32,464 nt of DNA from Microbacteriaceae bacterium (GCA_014378715.1 JACMNE010000028.1:1-32464), one strand, 5' to 3'. Counted from the stretch's first letter, positions 17,147 to 24,597 are shown. The notes: generated by a model not told the origin, from the sequence alone. A program made the numbers and translations.

Positions 17147-17182
17147 GGTGCGGGGGTCCCGGGCAACCGGGGCCCCCGCACC
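17147..17182 (+). terminator. Very stable 16-bp GC hairpin between infB and rbfA
   Basis: GGTGCGGGGGTCCCGG (17147-17162) pairs along its full length with CCGGGGCCCCCGCACC (17167-17182); one pair is G-U, and the loop is GCAA, a GNRA tetraloop. No T run follows. It begins 10 nt after the infB stop. It may be a U-less intrinsic terminator, as found in high-GC actinobacteria, or a stabiliser of the infB message 3' end. Confidence 0.7.
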
Positions 17183-17217
17183 GGCAACAACCACCCAGAA
17201 CAGAAGAAGGCACCGAC

Positions 17218-17658
17218 ATGGTCGATCCAGCACGCGCCAGAAAAATGGCAGACCGCATCAAGGTGATTGTGGCGAAGACCCTCGAGCGCGGGATCAAGGA
17301 TCCCCGCATCGGCTTCGTGACCATCACCGATGTCAAGGTGACCGGCGATCTCCAGCACGCCTCGGTGTTCTACACCGTGTATGGCTCCGACGAGGAGCGC
17401 CAGGACTCCGCCGCCGCCCTCAAGTCGGCGACCGGTATGCTGCGCAGCGAGGTGGGTAAGAACCTCACCTCCCGGCTCACCCCGTCACTGGAGTTCATCG
17501 CCGACGCGATCCCCGAGAACGCCAAGCACATCGAGGACCTCCTCAAGGAGGCCACTCAGCGTGACCTCGAAGTGGAGACCCTCAAGAAGACCGCTCGGTA
17601 TGCTGGCGACGCCGACCCGTACGTCAAGCCGCGCGTCATCGAGTACGACGAGGACTGA
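17218..17658 (+). CDS. rbfA: 30S ribosome-binding factor A
   Basis: A 146-residue RbfA, a single KH-like-domain protein that binds the 30S subunit during late 16S rRNA maturation and cold adaptation. Family motifs are RARKMADRIKVIVA at the N-terminus, DPRIGFVTITDV, and LTPSLEFIADAIPENAKHIEDLL. The C-terminal tail (about 120-146) is acidic. ATG preceded by AAGAAGG (17204-17210) at 7 nt spacing. It is separated from infB by the strong hairpin and faces mutY convergently with only 18 nt between stops. Confidence 0.95.
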   Translation: MVDPARARKMADRIKVIVAKTLERGIKDPRIGFVTITDVKVTGDLQHASVFYTVYGSDEERQDSAAALKSATGMLRSEVGKNLTSRLTPSLEFIADAIPENAKHIEDLLKEATQRDLEVETLKKTARYAGDADPYVKPRVIEYDED

Positions 17659-17676
17659 GAGCACGGCGAGGCCGCT

Positions 17677-18555
17677 CTACGGCAGCGCGTACCCGCCGTC
17701 GGAGACGACTGCGAGGCCGTCGGTCACGAGCCCGGCGAGCGACCGCGACCTCTGCACGTCGTCGGTCCAGAGCGAGTCGATCTGCGCGATCGTCACCGGA
17801 ACGTCGCTCGCGCGCAGCTCGGCCATGATCAGTCCGCGCACGTGGCGGTCCGACCCCTCGAACGGCTTCTGGCGGGGCGCCCGGGTTCCGTCGTAGGCCG
17901 GGTACCCCGCCGCCCGCCACGCGCACTTCGCGGCGACGGGACATTCCCCGCACCGCGGCGACCTCGCGGTGCAGACCACGGCGCCGAGCTCCATGGCGCC
18001 GGCGTTGAACACTCGGGCATCCGCGTCGTCCAGGGGGAGCAGGGCGTCCATCGCGGCGAGGTCACGTGTTGTCGCGGTGGGCCCCGCCTCGCCGACCCCG
18101 TCCACGGCGCGGGCGATGACCCGGCGCACGTTCGTGTCCACCACCGGATGCCGGTCGCCGTAGGCGAACACCGCCACCGCCCTCGCGGTGTACGGGCCGA
18201 CCCCCGGCAGCGCGAGGAGCTCGTCGACGTCGCGCGGGACGATTCCCCCGTGGCGTTGCGTGATCTGCACGGCGCAGGCGTGCAGATTGAGGGCCCGGCG
18301 GGGGTATCCGAGACGGTCCCAGGCGCGCACGGCCTCCCCGGGCGGCACAGCGGCGAGGGAGGCCGGGGTCGGCCAGCGATCGAGCCACTCGGCCAGGCGC
18401 GGGACCACCCGAACCACCGGCGTCTGCTGCAGCATGAACTCGCTCACCAGGGTGCCCCACGCACTGAAGCCGGCCCTGCGCCATGGCAGGTCGCGGGCGT
18501 GCGCGGCGAACCACCCGTTGACGGCCGGTGCGATGTTCGTGCCTGCGGTGTCCAT
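17677..18555 (-). CDS. mutY: A/G-specific adenine DNA glycosylase
   Basis: A 292-residue MutY, which removes adenine mispaired with 8-oxoguanine. Visible: catalytic Glu39 in SEFMLQQT, helix-hairpin-helix LALPGVGPYTARAV (about 114-127), catalytic Asp140 in VVDTNVRR, and the four-cysteine iron-sulfur loop C195-x6-C202-x2-C205-x5-C211. It is shorter than E. coli MutY (350 residues); after the cluster only about 80 residues remain, so the Nudix-like 8-oxoG-reading domain is reduced or missing, as in other compact actinobacterial forms. Start ATG sits 6 nt after a -10 element, predicting a leaderless mRNA. It is divergent from the P-loop kinase gene. Confidence 0.93.
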   Translation of the reverse strand: MDTAGTNIAPAVNGWFAAHARDLPWRRAGFSAWGTLVSEFMLQQTPVVRVVPRLAEWLDRWPTPASLAAVPPGEAVRAWDRLGYPRRALNLHACAVQITQRHGGIVPRDVDELLALPGVGPYTARAVAVFAYGDRHPVVDTNVRRVIARAVDGVGEAGPTATTRDLAAMDALLPLDDADARVFNAGAMELGAVVCTARSPRCGECPVAAKCAWRAAGYPAYDGTRAPRQKPFEGSDRHVRGLIMAELRASDVPVTIAQIDSLWTDDVQRSRSLAGLVTDGLAVVSDGGYALP

Positions 18556-18561
18556 CCATCC

Positions 18562-18567
18562 AATCTA
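18562..18567 (-). promoter_or_regulatory. -10 element for leaderless mutY transcript
   Basis: On the minus strand this reads TAGATT, with 6 nt to the mutY ATG (codon at 18555-18553). It is back-to-back with the plus-strand -10 at 18594, only 26 bp apart, so the two promoters must share their upstream DNA. Confidence 0.6.
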
Positions 18568-18593
18568 GGCGAGCGGATGTCGCGTGCCCGGCC

Positions 18594-18599
18594 TAGGCT
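18594..18599 (+). promoter_or_regulatory. -10 element for leaderless P-loop kinase transcript
   Basis: TAGGCT with 7 nt (GGGGAGC) to the ATG at 18607. The GGGGAG could also look like a ribosome site, but its spacing of 1 nt is too short for that, so the leaderless reading fits better. Confidence 0.6.
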
Positions 18600-18606
18600 G
18601 GGGAGC

Positions 18607-19269
18607 ATGACAAGGTGGAAGCCGGAACGGCATGTGACCCTGGACACACTGGCAGCGGAGATCCTCCACAATTACGGATCGGGGAGGGCCACCGTCGCGA
18701 TCGATGGCATCGACGGTTCCGGCAAGACCCGGTTCGCCGAGCACCTCGCTGCGGCCGTCACGAAGGCAGGCCACGGGGTCGCCACAGCGACGGTCGACGC
18801 GTTCTACCGTCCGGCGGCCGAACGCTATCGGCTGGGCCACGATTCGGTCGACGGCTGTTATCGGGAGAGCTACGATTACGCGACCTTCCGCAGGGTTCTG
18901 GTGGAGCCGTTCCTGGCCGGCGATGCGTTCCAGGTCGCGTCTTTCGACGTCCACGCCGACGCACCCATCTCCCCTCCCAGAGAGGAGGCCCCGATCGACT
19001 GCCTGCTCATCGTGGACGGGGTGTACCTCAACCGCCCGGAGCTGCGGGGACTCTGGAACTACTCGGTCTGGCTCGAGGTGCCCCTCGAACTCGGTCTCGC
19101 CCAGCACACCTCCCGTGACGGCACCGACCCCTCGATCGACGCCAACCTGCGCTACGCGGGGGCGCAGGAGGTCTACATCGGGGAGGCAGACCCGCGCGGC
19201 CGTGCGACTGCGATCATCGACAACTCCGACGTGAACCACCCGCTGCGGGTCTTCGCCGACGCCTGCTGA
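18607..19269 (+). CDS. Uridine-kinase-like P-loop nucleoside kinase
   Basis: A 220-residue P-loop protein of the uridine kinase/phosphoribulokinase superfamily. Walker A is GIDGSGKT (residues 34-41). A DAFYRP motif follows, equivalent to the D-x-F-Y substrate-binding segment of uridine kinases, then YDYATFRRVLVEPF and a Walker-B-like LLIVDGVYL. The substrate cannot be assigned; many actinobacterial proteins of this kind are annotated only as uridine kinase family. The 5' end of the open frame runs far upstream, but ATG 18607 is fixed by the -10 and the family N-terminus. It converges on the reductase gene. Confidence 0.85.
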   Translation: MTRWKPERHVTLDTLAAEILHNYGSGRATVAIDGIDGSGKTRFAEHLAAAVTKAGHGVATATVDAFYRPAAERYRLGHDSVDGCYRESYDYATFRRVLVEPFLAGDAFQVASFDVHADAPISPPREEAPIDCLLIVDGVYLNRPELRGLWNYSVWLEVPLELGLAQHTSRDGTDPSIDANLRYAGAQEVYIGEADPRGRATAIIDNSDVNHPLRVFADAC

Positions 19270-19310
19270 GCCCTTCCCGAACCGCGCCTACTGAACCGCC
19301 GGGCGCCCCG

Positions 19311-20330
19311 CTACCGTCCGCACGCCAGCCAGATCCGCGCCACGACCTCGGCAGGCGGCACAAAACCGCTGCCCGCCTCGCCTGTGCTCGCCTCCACCTC
19401 GTGCACGAGCCCGACCAGTTCGGCGTTCACCGGGGTGTCGACGCCCACGAGCGCGGCCTCGGCCACGATCGCGCCGTTCAGCGCGTCGACCTCGGTGGGC
19501 TGCCCCCGGCGGATGCTCTGCAGTGTCGACCCCGGGTTGGGCACGTCGCCCATCCGCCGCGCGATCGTGCGCGGCAGCAGCTCGGCCAGCACCGGCGGCA
19601 CGGCGGCGAATGTGCGCAGCATGCGGTCGGACAGCCCCTGCAGGCTCTGAAAGCGGATGCCGAGCACCAGCGCCACCGAGACCGCCTCCCGCATGCTCGC
19701 GGTCAGCACCGCCCGCAGGTCGCGGTCGGCGATCACCTGCTGCACGCTGAGTCCCGTGATCGCCGGTAGAGCGTTGACCTGGTTGACGATGAGCTTGGTC
19801 CACTGGGCGCCGAGGAAGTCCGGTGTGACCGCCACGGGAATCACGGGTGACAGCACCCGCTGCGCGATGCCGAGGGCCGCGACATCCGCTCCTCCCAGGC
19901 AGATCGACCCCGGTGTGGTGACGGAGACGTCGCCGGGGGAGAGGAAGGACGCCGCGAACATCGCCAGGGCACCGACGGCCGGGCTGCGGGGGAGGGCGGA
20001 CGCGGCACTGCTGAGCGCGCCGAGGCCGTTCTGTACCACCACGACCGGCACCCCGTCGAGGGCGGCGGCCGAGTCCCGCATGGCGGAGACGGCGCCGGAG
20101 GCCTTCACCGTGACGAACGCGAGCTCGGGAGTGAGGTCGTCGTCGAGTACCTCCGAGGCGCCGACGAGGGCGACCACGGAGCCCCACGCCCCGGTGAGGT
20201 GCAGCCCGCGGTCCTGGATCGCGGCAAGGTGCTCCCCGCGGGCCGTGACGTGCACGTCGTGGCCGGCGTTCGCGAGCAGGGCGGCGAGGGTGCCGCCGAC
20301 GGCACCGGCTCCGACAACGGCGATTCTCAT
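19311..20330 (-). CDS. 2-dehydropantoate 2-reductase family protein (PanE/ApbA)
   Basis: A 339-residue NADPH-dependent ketopantoate reductase family member, the last step to pantoate in coenzyme A synthesis. The N-terminal Rossmann motif G7-A-G-A-V-G12 is clear. The C-terminal catalytic domain has the expected Lys179 in QWTKLIVNQVNALPA and the late motif GSTLQSIRRGQPTEVDALNG, with Glu280. Paralogues in this family often act on other 2-keto acids, so pantothenate synthesis is likely but not certain. Start ATG lies 6 nt after a -10 element. It diverges from the truB transcript. Confidence 0.87.
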   Translation of the reverse strand: MRIAVVGAGAVGGTLAALLANAGHDVHVTARGEHLAAIQDRGLHLTGAWGSVVALVGASEVLDDDLTPELAFVTVKASGAVSAMRDSAAALDGVPVVVVQNGLGALSSAASALPRSPAVGALAMFAASFLSPGDVSVTTPGSICLGGADVAALGIAQRVLSPVIPVAVTPDFLGAQWTKLIVNQVNALPAITGLSVQQVIADRDLRAVLTASMREAVSVALVLGIRFQSLQGLSDRMLRTFAAVPPVLAELLPRTIARRMGDVPNPGSTLQSIRRGQPTEVDALNGAIVAEAALVGVDTPVNAELVGLVHEVEASTGEAGSGFVPPAEVVARIWLACGR

Positions 20331-20336
20331 GGTCGC

Positions 20337-20342
20337 AGCCTA
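20337..20342 (-). promoter_or_regulatory. -10 element for leaderless ketopantoate reductase transcript
   Basis: Minus strand TAGGCT, identical to the hexamer of the P-loop kinase promoter, 6 nt (GCGACC) before the ATG (codon 20330-20328). Confidence 0.6.
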
Positions 20343-20409
20343 CGTCGCGCACCCTGCCCGACGATGACCGTCTCACCGGCCACCCGGCCGATCCTCCAGC
20401 CGGACACCG

Positions 20410-20415
20410 TAGCCT
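20410..20415 (+). promoter_or_regulatory. -10 element for the truB leader
   Basis: TAGCCT with 6 nt to a GTG at 20422. The GTG is not in the truB frame but opens the short ORF at 20422-20457, so this promoter starts a leaderless mini-ORF ahead of truB. Confidence 0.55.
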
Positions 20416-20421
20416 TGGGGA

Positions 20422-20457
20422 GTGACTGACCATTCCCTCCCGCGCGGCGCTCGATGA
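20422..20457 (+). CDS. Leaderless 11-codon upstream ORF coupled to truB
   Basis: GTG followed by ten sense codons and TGA, encoding M-T-D-H-S-L-P-R-G-A-R. It begins at the leaderless distance from TAGCCT, and its TGA (20455-20457) overlaps the truB ATG (20454-20456) as ATGA. No Shine-Dalgarno sequence precedes the truB ATG, and the truB frame is closed at 20427, so the truB start cannot move up to the promoter. Translation of truB probably depends on ribosomes finishing this mini-ORF. No homology claim is made for the peptide. Confidence 0.5.
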   Translation: MTDHSLPRGAR

Positions 20458-21377
20458 CGACCGCCAGCGGCATCCTCCTCCTCGACAAACCGGCCGGGAT
20501 CACGAGCCATGACGCCGTCTCCCGTACCCGTAAGCTCGCCGACACCCGCAAGGTCGGCCACGCCGGCACCCTCGACCCGATGGCGACCGGGCTGCTGGTC
20601 CTCGGCATCAACAGCTCGACGCGTCTGCTGACGTTCGTGGTGGGACTCGACAAGGAGTACTTCGCCACGATCCGGCTCGGCTCCACGACCATCACCGACG
20701 ACCACGAGGGCGACCTGCTCGACTCCGCCCCGGCGGGGGCCGTCGCGGCCGTCACCGAGGAGGCCATCGCCCGCGGCATCGCCGAGCTCACCGGAGACAT
20801 CGACCAAGTGCCGAGCGCGGTCAGCGCGATCAAGGTCGACGGCCGACGCAGCTACGCGCTCGTGCGTGCCGGTGAGACCGTCGAGCTGCGTTCGCGCGCG
20901 GTCACGGTCGCGGCGTTCGAGCTTCTCGACGTGCGCCTCGTCACCGAAGGTGCCGCAATCCACCTCGACCTCGACGTCCGCGTCGAGTGCTCCTCCGGAA
21001 CCTACATCCGCGCCCTCGCCCGTGACCTCGGCACCGACCTCGGGGTGGGCGGCCACCTCACCGCCCTCCGCCGCACCAGGATCGGACCGTTCCGGATCGC
21101 GGACGCCGCGACGCTCGAGTCCATGGACGTCGCCGCCAGCCTCCGCAGCCCAGCGGATGTCGCGTCGACGCTCTTCCCGACCGTCGACCTCGACACGCAG
21201 CAGGTCGTCGACCTCACCCACGGCAAGCGGATCGTGCTCGACGGAGCGGCCGAACGCTACGGTGCTCGCCCGGTCGCGGCCCTCGGCCCCGACGGCCGGC
21301 TCGTCGGCCTCCTCGACGTGGCGGGCCCGAAGGCGAAGCCGATCGTCAACTTCCCGACCAGCGAAGTGCTCGCATGA
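20454..21377 (+). CDS. truB: tRNA pseudouridine(55) synthase
   Basis: A 307-residue TruB, which makes pseudouridine 55 in the T loop of tRNA. The N-terminal GILLLDKPAGITSHD, the catalytic motif VGHAGTLDPMATGLL (Asp41), YFATIRLGSTTITDDHEGD, and CSSGTYIRALARDLG are all family hallmarks. A C-terminal domain of about 70 residues completes it. The ATG overlaps the stop of an 11-codon ORF and has no ribosome site of its own. The stop overlaps the ATG of a small membrane protein gene. In many bacteria truB follows rbfA directly; here mutY, a kinase and a reductase lie between them. Confidence 0.95.
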   Translation: MTTASGILLLDKPAGITSHDAVSRTRKLADTRKVGHAGTLDPMATGLLVLGINSSTRLLTFVVGLDKEYFATIRLGSTTITDDHEGDLLDSAPAGAVAAVTEEAIARGIAELTGDIDQVPSAVSAIKVDGRRSYALVRAGETVELRSRAVTVAAFELLDVRLVTEGAAIHLDLDVRVECSSGTYIRALARDLGTDLGVGGHLTALRRTRIGPFRIADAATLESMDVAASLRSPADVASTLFPTVDLDTQQVVDLTHGKRIVLDGAAERYGARPVAALGPDGRLVGLLDVAGPKAKPIVNFPTSEVLA

Positions 21378-21742
21378 TCGAGACCTACACGTGGGTGCAG
21401 ACGGCCGTCGCCGTGCTCGCCGGGCTGATCTGCCTGGCCCTGGGGTTCACCGGCCGCACCCCTTCCGACCTCACCCTCGGGGCCACGCTCCTGGTCGAGG
21501 TGCTGCTCATCGGCCAGCTCGTCGTCTCACTGGTCGCCCCGGCCGTCGGCAACATCGCCACCGGCAGTGTGCTGGAGTTCTACATCTACCTGGTCTCGGC
21601 CATGCTGCTGCCGCCGCTGGCCGGATTCTGGGCGCTGGTCGAACGCAACAGGTGGAGCACCGTCATCCTCGGGGTGGTCAACCTGTCCATCGCCGTGATG
21701 CTCTACCGCATGACGCAGATCTGGTTCGTGCAGTCAGCCTGA
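21374..21742 (+). CDS. Small hydrophobic membrane protein (unknown function)
   Basis: A 122-residue protein with about four predicted transmembrane helices (near residues 8-26, 33-55, 64-84 and 95-115). The ATG overlaps the truB stop (ATGA), so it is co-translated with truB. I recognise no catalytic motif. The pairing of this gene and the next between truB and ribF suggests a linked pair, but nothing in the sequence gives a function. Confidence 0.8.
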   Translation: MIETYTWVQTAVAVLAGLICLALGFTGRTPSDLTLGATLLVEVLLIGQLVVSLVAPAVGNIATGSVLEFYIYLVSAMLLPPLAGFWALVERNRWSTVILGVVNLSIAVMLYRMTQIWFVQSA

Positions 21743-21773
21743 GCGGTGCGCAGGCTCGCCCGTCCGGGTGGCC

Positions 21774-21779
21774 TAATCT
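21774..21779 (+). promoter_or_regulatory. -10 element for the second small membrane protein
   Basis: TAATCT with 7 nt (TGGACTG) to the ATG at 21787; the leaderless layout again. No ribosome site precedes the ATG. Confidence 0.6.
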
Positions 21780-21786
21780 TGGACTG

Positions 21787-22215
21787 ATGGTTCAGACAGC
21801 TTCCTCCAGTACCCGCGGCGTCGGGCGCGTCCTCGTCGTCGTGTACGCGATCCTCGCCCTCGCCGCGACGGGTCGCTCCGTATTCCAGATCGCCACGAAG
21901 TTCGACGCCGCGCCGGTCGCCTACCTGCTCTCCGCGGTCGCCGCCGTCGTCTACATCGCCGCGACCGTCGCCCTCGTGGCGAAGGGTCCCACCTGGTACC
22001 GCGTTGCCTGGATCACGATCGGCTTCGAGTTCCTCGGGGTCGTCGTCGTCGGCATCCTCAGCATCGCCGACCCCGTGCTGTTCCCCGCCGACACCGTCTG
22101 GTCGTACTTCGGACGCGGCTACGCGTTCATCCCCTTCGTGCTCCCGATCCTCGGCATGGCCTGGCTCTACAGCCGCCGCGCCGGCGTCGCGCAGACGGTG
22201 ACAACGGGGGCCTGA
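21787..22215 (+). CDS. Small integral membrane protein (unknown function)
   Basis: A 142-residue protein with a short polar N-terminus and four predicted helices (about 15-33, 43-65, 73-94 and 108-127). The last loop holds YFGRGYAFIPFVLPILGMAWLY. No known motif. It starts after its own -10 element and ends one base before the ribF GTG, so it and ribF form a transcription unit. Membrane proteins of this size are commonly found beside ribF in actinobacteria, to my knowledge, but no role is established. Confidence 0.8.
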   Translation: MVQTASSSTRGVGRVLVVVYAILALAATGRSVFQIATKFDAAPVAYLLSAVAAVVYIAATVALVAKGPTWYRVAWITIGFEFLGVVVVGILSIADPVLFPADTVWSYFGRGYAFIPFVLPILGMAWLYSRRAGVAQTVTTGA

Positions 22216-22216
22216 G

Positions 22217-23158
22217 GTGCGGTTCTTCACGTCGTTCGACGGCATTCCCGCGGATGTCGGCCCCGCCGCGGTCACCTTCGGAAAGTTCGACGGCATGCAC
22301 ACCGGCCACCGCACCGTCATCGGCACCCTCCGCGCGGCCGCCGCGGAGCGCGGCCTGTCGTCGACCGTCCTCACCTTCGACCGCAACCCGCTCGCGCTGC
22401 TCGACCCGCCCCGCTGCCCCGAGAGCATCGTCAGCAACGACCAGAAGCGCGAGCTGATCGCCGCGGCGGGCGTGGACACCATGCTCCAGCTGCCGTTCGA
22501 CCGGGTGCTCAGCTCCATGTCGGCGACCGACTTCGTCGAGACCATCATCGTCGGCGCGCTGCGCGCGAAGGTCGTGCTCGTCGGCCCCGGCACCCGCTTC
22601 GGCAGCCGCGGGGCCGGCGACTTCGCGCTCCTCGTCGCGCTCGGCGAACGCCACGGCTTCGAGGTGCGCCAGCTCGAGCTGCACCGCGACCCCGACGGGC
22701 TCCCGGTCTCCTCGACCCGCATCAGGACGCTCCTTGCCGAGGGCCACGTCGCCGCGGCTGGTCGCCTGCTCGGCAGGCACCCCTCCGTGCGCTCCATGGT
22801 CGTTCACGGGCAGCAGCGGGGCCGCGCCCTCGGCTACCCGACCGCCAACCTCGCCCCGAACCTCGAGGGGTTCATCCCGGCCGACGGCGTCTACGCCGGT
22901 CTGCTCACCGTCGATGGGCAGAAGATGCCCTCCGCCGTGTCCATCGGCAACAACCCCACCTTCGAGGGTGTGCCGGAGAAGCAGGTCGAGGCGCACGTGC
23001 TCGACGCCGACCTCGATCTCTACGACCACATCGTCGAGCTCGAGTTCGTCGACTTCATCCGCGGGATGGTCAAGTACTCGACCCTCGAGGCCCTCATCGC
23101 CCAGATGGGTGACGACACCGAGCGCGTTCGCTCCGTCCTGGCCGCCCACCGCACCTAG
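22217..23158 (+). CDS. ribF: Bifunctional riboflavin kinase / FAD synthetase
   Basis: A 313-residue RibF, converting riboflavin to FMN and then FAD. The N-terminal adenylyltransferase domain (1-180) has VTFGKFDGMHTGHRTVIG, the nucleotide-binding HxGH-like motif, and GPGTRFGSRGAGDF. The C-terminal riboflavin kinase domain (185-305) has GYPTANL, PADGVYAG, SIGNNPTF and VEAHVLD. GTG start at 22217, one base after the previous TGA; GAGG overlaps the junction. There is no FMN riboswitch upstream, as the genes are back to back. Confidence 0.95.
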   Translation: MRFFTSFDGIPADVGPAAVTFGKFDGMHTGHRTVIGTLRAAAAERGLSSTVLTFDRNPLALLDPPRCPESIVSNDQKRELIAAAGVDTMLQLPFDRVLSSMSATDFVETIIVGALRAKVVLVGPGTRFGSRGAGDFALLVALGERHGFEVRQLELHRDPDGLPVSSTRIRTLLAEGHVAAAGRLLGRHPSVRSMVVHGQQRGRALGYPTANLAPNLEGFIPADGVYAGLLTVDGQKMPSAVSIGNNPTFEGVPEKQVEAHVLDADLDLYDHIVELEFVDFIRGMVKYSTLEALIAQMGDDTERVRSVLAAHRT

Positions 23159-23185
23159 CTCCGGCGGCGGTGGTCTCGCCGCGCC

Positions 23186-23563
23186 TCAGTCGTCGAAGGT
23201 GTTCACCATGGCCTGGGCCGCGCGGTCGAGGTAGCTCCACAGCATCGCGTCGTCGAGTTCGGACAGCCCGAGGCTGTCGACGGCTGCCCGCATATGGGTG
23301 AGCCAGTGCTCCTTGGCCTTCGGGTTCACGGCGAAGGGCTGGTGCCGCATCCTCAAGCGTGGGTGGCCACGCTCCTCGCTATAGGTGCCGGGCCCGCCCC
23401 AGTACTGCTCGAGGAACCCGGTGAGGCGCTGGATGGCGCCCTCGAGGTCGTCCTGCGGGTACATCGGCCAGAGCTCCTGATCCTCGCGCACCCCGGCGTA
23501 GAAGTTGCGGACGAGCTTCTCGAAGGTGGCCCGGCCACCGATCTGCTCGTAGAAGTTGCTCAA
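23186..23563 (-). CDS. glbO: Group II truncated haemoglobin
   Basis: A 125-residue truncated haemoglobin of the trHbO class, a small haem protein tied to oxygen and redox handling. Seen: proximal His74 in RMRHQPF, Tyr22 (B10), Tyr35 at the CD corner, Trp87 (G8) in KEHWLTHM, and the YWGGPGTYSEERGHPRLRMRH block. The open frame extends upstream into mscS, but the TTG at 23563 overlaps the mscS stop as TTGA, has GAGGGG 6 nt before it, and gives the normal N-terminus (SNFYEQIGG). Translation is therefore coupled to mscS. It converges on ribF. Confidence 0.92.
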   Translation of the reverse strand: MSNFYEQIGGRATFEKLVRNFYAGVREDQELWPMYPQDDLEGAIQRLTGFLEQYWGGPGTYSEERGHPRLRMRHQPFAVNPKAKEHWLTHMRAAVDSLGLSELDDAMLWSYLDRAAQAMVNTFDD

Positions 23564-24597
23564 GTCGAGCCCCTCGGGGTCGAGCGGTCCGGAGTCTTGT
23601 CGGGGCTCTCGTGCGAATTCTCGTCGGCACCCTTGTCCGGCGCCTCGATCGGGGCCGCGGCCGGCTCCCGCTGGCCATCGAAGACCACACGGTTGAGCGC
23701 TGGCAGGTTGACTCCGGAGAGGTCGAGCGCCTTGATCAGGCGGTAGCGCAGCTCGCGGGCGACCTCCCACTGGTCAGCGGGGCGGGTCTTCATGACCAGG
23801 CGGATGACGAGGGCCTCGGCCGAGATCGACTCGAGCCCCCAGATCTCGGGCTTCTCGATGATCTTGCGGCGCCACTGCTGGCTGGAGGCCATTTCGATGG
23901 CCGTCTTGAGCAGTGTGTCCTGCACCGACTGCACGTCGGAGTCGTAGGGGGCCGGAATGTCGATGATGACGCGCGCCCAGCCCTGCGACTTGTTGCCGAC
24001 GCGGAGGATCTCGCCGTTGCGCACGAACCAGAGGGTCCCGTCGACGTCGCGCACCTGGGTGACCCGGATGCCGACCTGCTCGACGGTGCCGACCGCCTCG
24101 CCCAGGTCGACGACGTCGCCGACCCCGAGCTGGTCCTCGGCCACCATGAACAGCCCGTTGAGCACGTCCTTGACGATGTTCTGGGCGCCGAAACCGAGGC
24201 CGGCGCCGAGAGCGGCGGTGATCAGCGCGAAGGAGCCAATGATATTGGGGTTGATCGCTGTCACGCTCAGCAGCAGCGCGACGATCACGATGACCACGCT
24301 CACCACGTTGTTCAGCACCGAGCCGAGAGTGCGGGTGCGCTGCACGACCCGCACGGCGGCGAGGGGCGAGGCGATGATGGCCTGGGTGTCGTCGACGTTC
24401 TGGCGCTTCTTGACGCCGGACACCACCCGGTTCACCACCCGGCGGATGACGAAGTGGAGCAGGATGCGCAGCACGACGGCGCCGATGATGATCGCGGAGA
24501 CGCTGAAGAACACCTCGAAGTGGGCGATGAATTCACCAACGGAGCCCCAGAAGGCTGTCCAGTCGAAGGGGGCGGGGTCTGTCACGGCGAGTCTCAT
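23560..24597 (-). CDS. MscS-family small-conductance mechanosensitive channel
   Basis: A 345-residue membrane channel that releases solutes on osmotic downshift. Helices lie near residues 28-52 and 95-125, and the pore-lining third helix carries the Ala/Gly pattern (ITAALGAGLGFGAQNIVKD) typical of MscS. The cytoplasmic beta domain follows (DQLGVGDVVDLG...VEQVGIRVTQVRD). A polar C-terminal tail of about 40 residues is rich in Pro, Asp and Ser. A TACACT hexamer (AGTGTA at 24607-24612 on the plus strand) lies 9 nt before the ATG, so its mRNA has a very short leader if that is its promoter. It follows pepN by 45 nt and overlaps glbO. Confidence 0.9.
   Translation of the reverse strand: MRLAVTDPAPFDWTAFWGSVGEFIAHFEVFFSVSAIIIGAVVLRILLHFVIRRVVNRVVSGVKKRQNVDDTQAIIASPLAAVRVVQRTRTLGSVLNNVVSVVIVIVALLLSVTAINPNIIGSFALITAALGAGLGFGAQNIVKDVLNGLFMVAEDQLGVGDVVDLGEAVGTVEQVGIRVTQVRDVDGTLWFVRNGEILRVGNKSQGWARVIIDIPAPYDSDVQSVQDTLLKTAIEMASSQQWRRKIIEKPEIWGLESISAEALVIRLVMKTRPADQWEVARELRYRLIKALDLSGVNLPALNRVVFDGQREPAAAPIEAPDKGADENSHESPDKTPDRSTPRGST

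Noticed and set aside
14465-17233. A 922-residue open frame on the minus strand across infB
   Set aside because: It mirrors infB codon by codon, has low-complexity and charge-biased composition, and matches no family. In high-GC DNA such antisense frames are expected.
22202-22216. FMN riboswitch before ribF
   Set aside because: Genes are separated by a single base, leaving no room for it.
23564-23770. Upstream extension of the haemoglobin frame
   Set aside because: It overlaps the mscS 3' end and is Arg/Pro-rich; the globin fold begins right after the TTG.
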